A DNA stretch of 8,895 nt from CAZPMO01 sp964587515 (GTDB lineage: Bacteria; Pseudomonadota; Alphaproteobacteria; MPNO01), in contig CAZPMO010000195.1 of NCBI GenBank assembly GCA_964587515.1, positions 1 to 8,895 of the forward strand, written 5' to 3'. The position numbers and the translations under genes are program-made. Positions 5,877-8,895 of this stretch are shown one piece after another. Under the pieces are notes generated by a model. That model searched no databases, was not told the DNA's origin, and saw only the letters and a list, made by a program, of their open reading frames with translations. Numbering within the stretch: the stretch's first letter is position 1; the number at the start of each line of letters is the position of its first letter.

Positions 5877-6923
5877 TTACTTCTTCTTGCCGTAGATCAG
5901 GCTACGCGCGTGCTCCACAACCGCCGGAGTCGCGTTGTCGATCGCTGAGTTGACGATCTTCTGGATTTGCTCACCGGTCGACGGGATCAGACGCAACCGC
6001 CGCTTTTTCAAGGCCGCAGCGAAATCGGGGTCCGCGTTCATCTTGCCGTAGGCCACGCGCAGAGTCGCGATGGCGTCCTTCGGCGTGCCCGGTGGCACCG
6101 CGAGGCCACGGCCGAGCAGGCCCAGCACCTTGATGAAATCGACCGCCTTCTTGTTCATGTCGCCCTTCACGAGATCGGATACCATGGGAATCGATTTCGG
6201 CAAATCGGGATCGCGGAACACGCCCATTTGCAGGATGGGACGGACGAACGGCTTGTCGCCCTTGAACCATTGCGGGACCTTGGAGCTCCACGCCAGCCAG
6301 TTATAGGCCGCCATCTGGGTCTCGCCCTGCTCCACCGAATGAATGGCCTTTGACGACCCCTTGTAGCCGGTCACCATCTTGATCTTGAATCCGAACAACC
6401 CCTTCAGCAACCCCGGCATGATATAGCCGGTCGCCGCGAGGCCGGTGGCGGCCGCGATGATCGGGGTGGTCTTCATGTCCTGCCATTTGCGGATGCCCGC
6501 ATCGGAGCGGACCACCAGCACGATGTTGGTCTGGTTGGTGGAGCCCAGCCAGGTGAATTTGCGCATGTCGAAGCGCATCTTCTTCGGCCGCATGAGCTGA
6601 TTGACCACGCCGTTGTCGAGCGGGACGATCATGTGATAGCCGTCCTTGGGTGCCGCCGTGTAGACCCAGTTCATCGCCTTCACGCCGCCCGCGCCGGGCA
6701 TGTGCTGGACGATGATCGTCGGGTTGCCGGGGATATGCTTGCCGAGATTGTCGGCGAAGGTCTGGCCGTACTTGTCGTAGGTGCCGCCGGGCCCGTAAGG
6801 AATGATGATCTTGATGGTGCGGCCTTCGTAGGACACCTTGGCCGAGACGCCCGTCGCGCCGATGCTCAGCGCCGCCAGCGCGGTCGCGCCGGCAAGAAGA
6901 AATCCGGTTATTCTGGTTTTCAT
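5877..6923 (-). CDS. TctC/Bug-family tripartite tricarboxylate transporter substrate-binding protein
   Basis: Second periplasmic Bug/TctC-type binding protein of the window, complete at 348 residues. The signal peptide is clear: MKTR, hydrophobic core about 5-24, and a VSA-K cleavage site after residue 28. The mature protein has TIKIIIPYGPGGTYD (36-50), the ligand loop ending in Asp50, and MPGAGGVKAMNW (75-86), the family's second loop. It ends in a basic GKKK tail. I set the start at the ATG at 6923 because a full signal peptide begins there and GGAGAG (6931-6936) sits seven bases upstream; a longer frame to 6986 would put 21 extra residues before the signal. It lies 90 bases downstream of ridA on the same strand and is probably cotranscribed. 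It differs clearly from the binding protein at the left edge, so the two are not a recent duplication. No TctA/TctB permease genes are present, as is common for Bug proteins. The ligand is unknown. Confidence 0.93.
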   Translation of the reverse strand: MKTRITGFLLAGATALAALSIGATGVSAKVSYEGRTIKIIIPYGPGGTYDKYGQTFADNLGKHIPGNPTIIVQHMPGAGGVKAMNWVYTAAPKDGYHMIVPLDNGVVNQLMRPKKMRFDMRKFTWLGSTNQTNIVLVVRSDAGIRKWQDMKTTPIIAAATGLAATGYIMPGLLKGLFGFKIKMVTGYKGSSKAIHSVEQGETQMAAYNWLAWSSKVPQWFKGDKPFVRPILQMGVFRDPDLPKSIPMVSDLVKGDMNKKAVDFIKVLGLLGRGLAVPPGTPKDAIATLRVAYGKMNADPDFAAALKKRRLRLIPSTGEQIQKIVNSAIDNATPAVVEHARSLIYGKKK

Positions 6924-6930
6924 GTGATCG

Positions 6931-6936
6931 CTCTCC
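6931..6936 (-). promoter_or_regulatory. Ribosome binding site deciding the second binding-protein start
   Basis: On the minus strand this reads GGAGAG, seven bases before the ATG at 6923. It supports that start over the upstream in-frame one at 6986. Confidence 0.7.
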
Positions 6937-7013
6937 ACTGTCAATTTATCGGCCGCGATGGTGAACCGAATGACCCTCGGATGCAAGGATTCGCGGACGC
7001 GGAAAGGCGCCGA

Positions 7014-7484
7014 TCAGCGCACCTGCAGCACCGCCTCGACCTCGATGGCGACGCCGAAGGGCATGGAGGCGACACCTATGGCGGTGCGCGAATGGCGCCC
7101 GGACTCGCCGAACAGCTCGATGAATAGCTCCGACGCGCCATTCAGCGCCGCCGACACGTCGATGAAGTCGGGATCGACGTTGATGTAGCCCTTCAGCCGC
7201 ACCACTTCTTCGATCCTGTCGAGATCGCCGTCCAGCGCCGCGCGCGCGCAGCCCAGCACGCAGATCGCGCTGACCCGCGCCGCCTGCTGGCCCTCTTCCA
7301 GCGAAAATTCGCGTCCCACCTTGCCGATGAAACCGATCTCGCCGTCCACGCGCGGCACCTGGCCCGAGATGAACAGCAGATTCCCCGACCGCTTGTAGTT
7401 TAAAATCTTCGCGACCTTGGGTTCGGCCGGTGTCGGCAGTTCGATCCCCATCTCCTTCAGGCGCGCATCGATGCGTCCCGCCAT
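7014..7484 (-). CDS. RidA family protein (YjgF/YER057c/UK114), long type
   Basis: 156-residue cytosolic protein. Classical RidA (about 128 residues) hydrolyses reactive enamine/imine intermediates; longer relatives like this one often sit in catabolic operons and their reactions are mostly undefined. Visible landmarks: GNLLFISGQVPRVDGEIGFIGKVG split across 34-57, with the family's FISGQ core; EGQQAARVSAICVLGCARAAL (64-84); and the C-terminal HSRTAIGVASMPFGVAIEVEAV block (131-152). Arg133 occupies the position of the catalytic Arg105 of E. coli RidA, and the glutamates at 148/150 match the conserved IEIEA end. The start at 7484 is chosen because AGGGAGA (7491-7497) lies just upstream and the conserved fold starts soon after; a longer in-frame start at 7544 adds 20 residues unlike the family. 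First gene of a probable two-gene minus-strand operon with the binding protein, and divergent from the oxygenase at 7624. Confidence 0.9.
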   Translation of the reverse strand: MAGRIDARLKEMGIELPTPAEPKVAKILNYKRSGNLLFISGQVPRVDGEIGFIGKVGREFSLEEGQQAARVSAICVLGCARAALDGDLDRIEEVVRLKGYINVDPDFIDVSAALNGASELFIELFGESGRHSRTAIGVASMPFGVAIEVEAVLQVR

Positions 7485-7490
7485 GCTTCG

Positions 7491-7497
7491 TCTCCCT
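7491..7497 (-). promoter_or_regulatory. Ribosome binding site deciding the RidA start
   Basis: Minus-strand AGGGAGA, six bases before the ATG at 7484. It favours this start over the in-frame one at 7544. Confidence 0.7.
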
Positions 7498-7620
7498 GAT
7501 TTGATACAGCCGCCATCCTGCCCAATCCCCCCGAGGCGATCCATAATTATTCGGGCGCCGCCTTGTCATGGCGGGGTCCTTATGGACAAATGATCCGACT
7601 GGTTTGGCCGGGTTGGGTGG
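7498..7620. promoter_or_regulatory. Divergent control region between ridA and the oxygenase gene
   Basis: The spacer between the two outward-facing genes runs from 7485 to 7623. It contains an eight-base AT palindrome ATAATTAT (7543-7550), a CCGCC/GGCGG hairpin (7558-7562 with 7570-7574), a GTCC-TTAT-GGAC inverted repeat (7576-7587) and outer TTGTC/GACAA arms (7563-7567 with 7585-7589). TTGTCA at 7563 resembles a -35 box, but no good -10 follows at 16-18 bases. One or more of these may be operators; the spacing of genes makes promoters in both directions very likely. Confidence 0.45.
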
Positions 7621-7623
7621 ATC

Positions 7624-8832
7624 ATGACCGGGAATAGGGGCGCGACGGGGCGCGTGGCGTCGCAGCCGTCGCGCGAGGCGTTGATCGACCGGGCGGCCGC
7701 GCTGGTCCCGGCGTTGCGCGCGCGCGCCGGCGAGACCGAGCGGTTGCGGCGTATTCCGGACGAAACCATTGCCGACCTCCACGCGGCCGGCCTCTGGCGT
7801 ATCCTCCGGCCCCGCCGTTACGGCGGCTACATCACCGATATCGGCGTCATGATCGATGTCTCCATCGAGCTCGGGCGCGGCTGCGCCTCGACCGCCTGGG
7901 TCTACATGAACCTGATCGCCCACAACTGGATGCTGCCCTACTGGCCGCCCCGCGCGATGGACGATATCTGGGGCGAAAACCCGGACGCGCTGATCGGATC
8001 GACCCTGGTGTTTCCCACCGGCAAGCTGGATCCGGTCGACGGCGGTTACAGCTTTACGGGCCGATGGCCTTACGCGAGCGGCATTGATGTCAGCGACTGG
8101 ATGATGCTGGGCGCCATGACCGCCAACGCGGACGGCGATCCCGGAGCGCGCGTCGTCGTCGTCCGCGCCGCCGATCTCGAGGTGATCGACACCTGGCACG
8201 TCTCCGGCCTCGCCGGCACCGGTTCGAAAGACGTCGCCTGCGAAGCGCTGTTCGCGCCGGAACACATGGTCTTCGATCTCTCCGTCGCGCAAGAGGGCTA
8301 CGCGCCGGGCACCGAGGACATGGAGGGCGACGCCTATCGCCTGCCGTTGTTTCCTTTCATTCCCCATCTCGTCGCCGGACCCATGATCGGGATCGCGCGC
8401 GGCGCCTACGAAGACTTCATCGAAAAGGTTCAGTCGCAAACCTCGATCTACAACCGCTCACGGCTCGCCGAACAAACCACGGTCCAGCTCAAGATCGCCG
8501 AGGCGGGCGTACTTATCGAAACGGCCAAATTGCTGGTTCGCGAAAACTGGCGCGAAGCCCACCGTTACGTCGAGAACGGGGCTCGCCCGAGCCTGGAGGA
8601 CCGCGCCCGCTGGCGCCGCGACGCCGCCCACGCCGCCGGTTGCTGCGTGCGCGCGGTCGATCTCATCCACGGCGTCTCGGGCGCGACCGCGAACTACCTC
8701 GACAACATGCTTCAAATGCGCCACCGCGACGTGCACGCCGCCGCGCATCAGATTCACCTGTCGTGGGACATCAACGCCCCCGAGTTCGGGCGCATCGCCG
8801 CCGGGCTGCCGGCGACCAATCCGATCCTCTAG
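7624..8832 (+). CDS. Acyl-CoA-dehydrogenase-fold flavin monooxygenase (HsaA / HPA hydroxylase C2-like oxygenase component)
   Basis: 402 residues with the acyl-CoA dehydrogenase fold, but closest in motif pattern to two-component flavin monooxygenases such as HsaA (steroid catabolism, about 394 residues) and C2 of Acinetobacter 4-hydroxyphenylacetate hydroxylase. Seen in order: the helical N-terminal domain with IPDETIADLHAAGLWRILRP (44-63) and RYGG (65-68); GRGCASTAWVYM (84-95); the beta-domain GRWPYASGIDVSDWMMLGA (146-164) with Ser152; DTWHVSGLAGTGSKDV (189-204); and a C-terminal helical domain with RHRDVHAAAHQIH (366-378), whose histidines lie where this group keeps its catalytic His. Such enzymes use reduced flavin from a partner reductase, absent here. 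A true acyl-CoA dehydrogenase is the main alternative, but the GRW..SG and DTWHVSGLxGTGS motifs favour the monooxygenase group. The ribosome site is weak (GGTGG, 7616-7620, only three bases from the ATG). The substrate is unknown. Confidence 0.86.
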   Translation: MTGNRGATGRVASQPSREALIDRAAALVPALRARAGETERLRRIPDETIADLHAAGLWRILRPRRYGGYITDIGVMIDVSIELGRGCASTAWVYMNLIAHNWMLPYWPPRAMDDIWGENPDALIGSTLVFPTGKLDPVDGGYSFTGRWPYASGIDVSDWMMLGAMTANADGDPGARVVVVRAADLEVIDTWHVSGLAGTGSKDVACEALFAPEHMVFDLSVAQEGYAPGTEDMEGDAYRLPLFPFIPHLVAGPMIGIARGAYEDFIEKVQSQTSIYNRSRLAEQTTVQLKIAEAGVLIETAKLLVRENWREAHRYVENGARPSLEDRARWRRDAAHAAGCCVRAVDLIHGVSGATANYLDNMLQMRHRDVHAAAHQIHLSWDINAPEFGRIAAGLPATNPIL

Positions 8833-8895
8833 CCCGCCCGTTCGAGAGCGACCGCCATGTGGCCGGCGCGCGGCCGCGCCCAGAACCAGACCAGC
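8829..8895 (-). CDS. Possible C-terminal end of a minus-strand gene running off the right edge
   Basis: The minus frame ending in TAG at 8829-8831 is open to the edge and reads LVWFWARPRAGHMAVALE then RAG and stop. If real, its stop overlaps the oxygenase stop within a shared CTAG, a compact convergent arrangement. Twenty-one residues are too few to assign a family, and open frames this short are common in GC-rich DNA, so this is tentative. Confidence 0.3.
   Translation of the reverse strand, partial: LVWFWARPRAGHMAVALERAG

Noticed and set aside
5866..5880. TTAA-N7-TTAC, resembling a second CtrA box
   Set aside because: One half-site is imperfect and it lies between the 3' ends of convergent genes, overlapping a stop codon, where a promoter site is unlikely.
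4815..5948. Plus-strand open frame of 377 codons overlapping the reductase
   Set aside because: Extremely Arg-rich and in a different frame from the clear PanE-family protein; a codon-bias shadow.
6946..8439. Minus-strand open frame of 497 codons
   Set aside because: It overlaps ridA in another frame and runs antisense through most of the oxygenase gene. Its composition is Arg/Gly/His-rich with no family motif, as expected of an antisense shadow in GC-rich DNA.

Overview
The window is GC-rich and tightly packed, with codon use and protein families typical of a free-living alphaproteobacterium, possibly Rhodospirillales- or Rhizobiales-like. Two sequence details support that: a perfect TTAA-N7-TTAA box (the CtrA consensus, an alphaproteobacterial regulator) and a pair of CCTCA..TGAGGAG...CTCGAAG palindromic repeats of a type I recognise from many alphaproteobacterial genomes. 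The species cannot be named from this sequence alone.

Layout, left to right: (1) a tripartite tricarboxylate transporter (TctC/Bug) substrate-binding protein on the minus strand, cut by the left edge (to 880); (2) a divergent control region with two perfect inverted repeats (881-1072); (3) an HpaB-family flavin monooxygenase on the plus strand (1073-2536); (4) a short spacer with the CtrA-type box, then a membrane hybrid histidine kinase (2613-4571); (5) a 235-base spacer with two inverted copies of a dispersed palindromic repeat and two small hairpins; (6) a ketopantoate-reductase-family (PanE/ApbA) dehydrogenase (4807-5817); (7) a convergent junction with an imperfect hairpin; (8) a minus-strand pair, a long-type RidA protein (7484 to 7014) followed by a second TctC/Bug binding protein (6923 to 5877); (9) a second divergent spacer; (10) a plus-strand acyl-CoA-dehydrogenase-fold protein resembling HsaA/C2-type flavin monooxygenases (7624-8832); (11) a possible minus-strand gene tail at the right edge. 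No gene-free stretch exceeds 300 bases. I see no rRNA, tRNA, CRISPR array, transposase or integrase.

Read together, the enzymes suggest accessory catabolism of an aromatic or other organic acid: two periplasmic binding proteins for uptake, two oxygenase components that normally take reduced flavin from a separate reductase, an NADPH-dependent 2-oxoacid-type reductase, and a RidA protein for reactive intermediates. The link is inferred from families and adjacency. The substrate is unknown, no flavin reductase or TctA/TctB membrane partner lies in the window, and the kinase may be unrelated to the metabolic genes. I did not find a convincing wholly new system. The best leads are the CtrA box before the kinase, the Tyr-to-Phe change in the HpaB-like active site, and the structured repeat pair.
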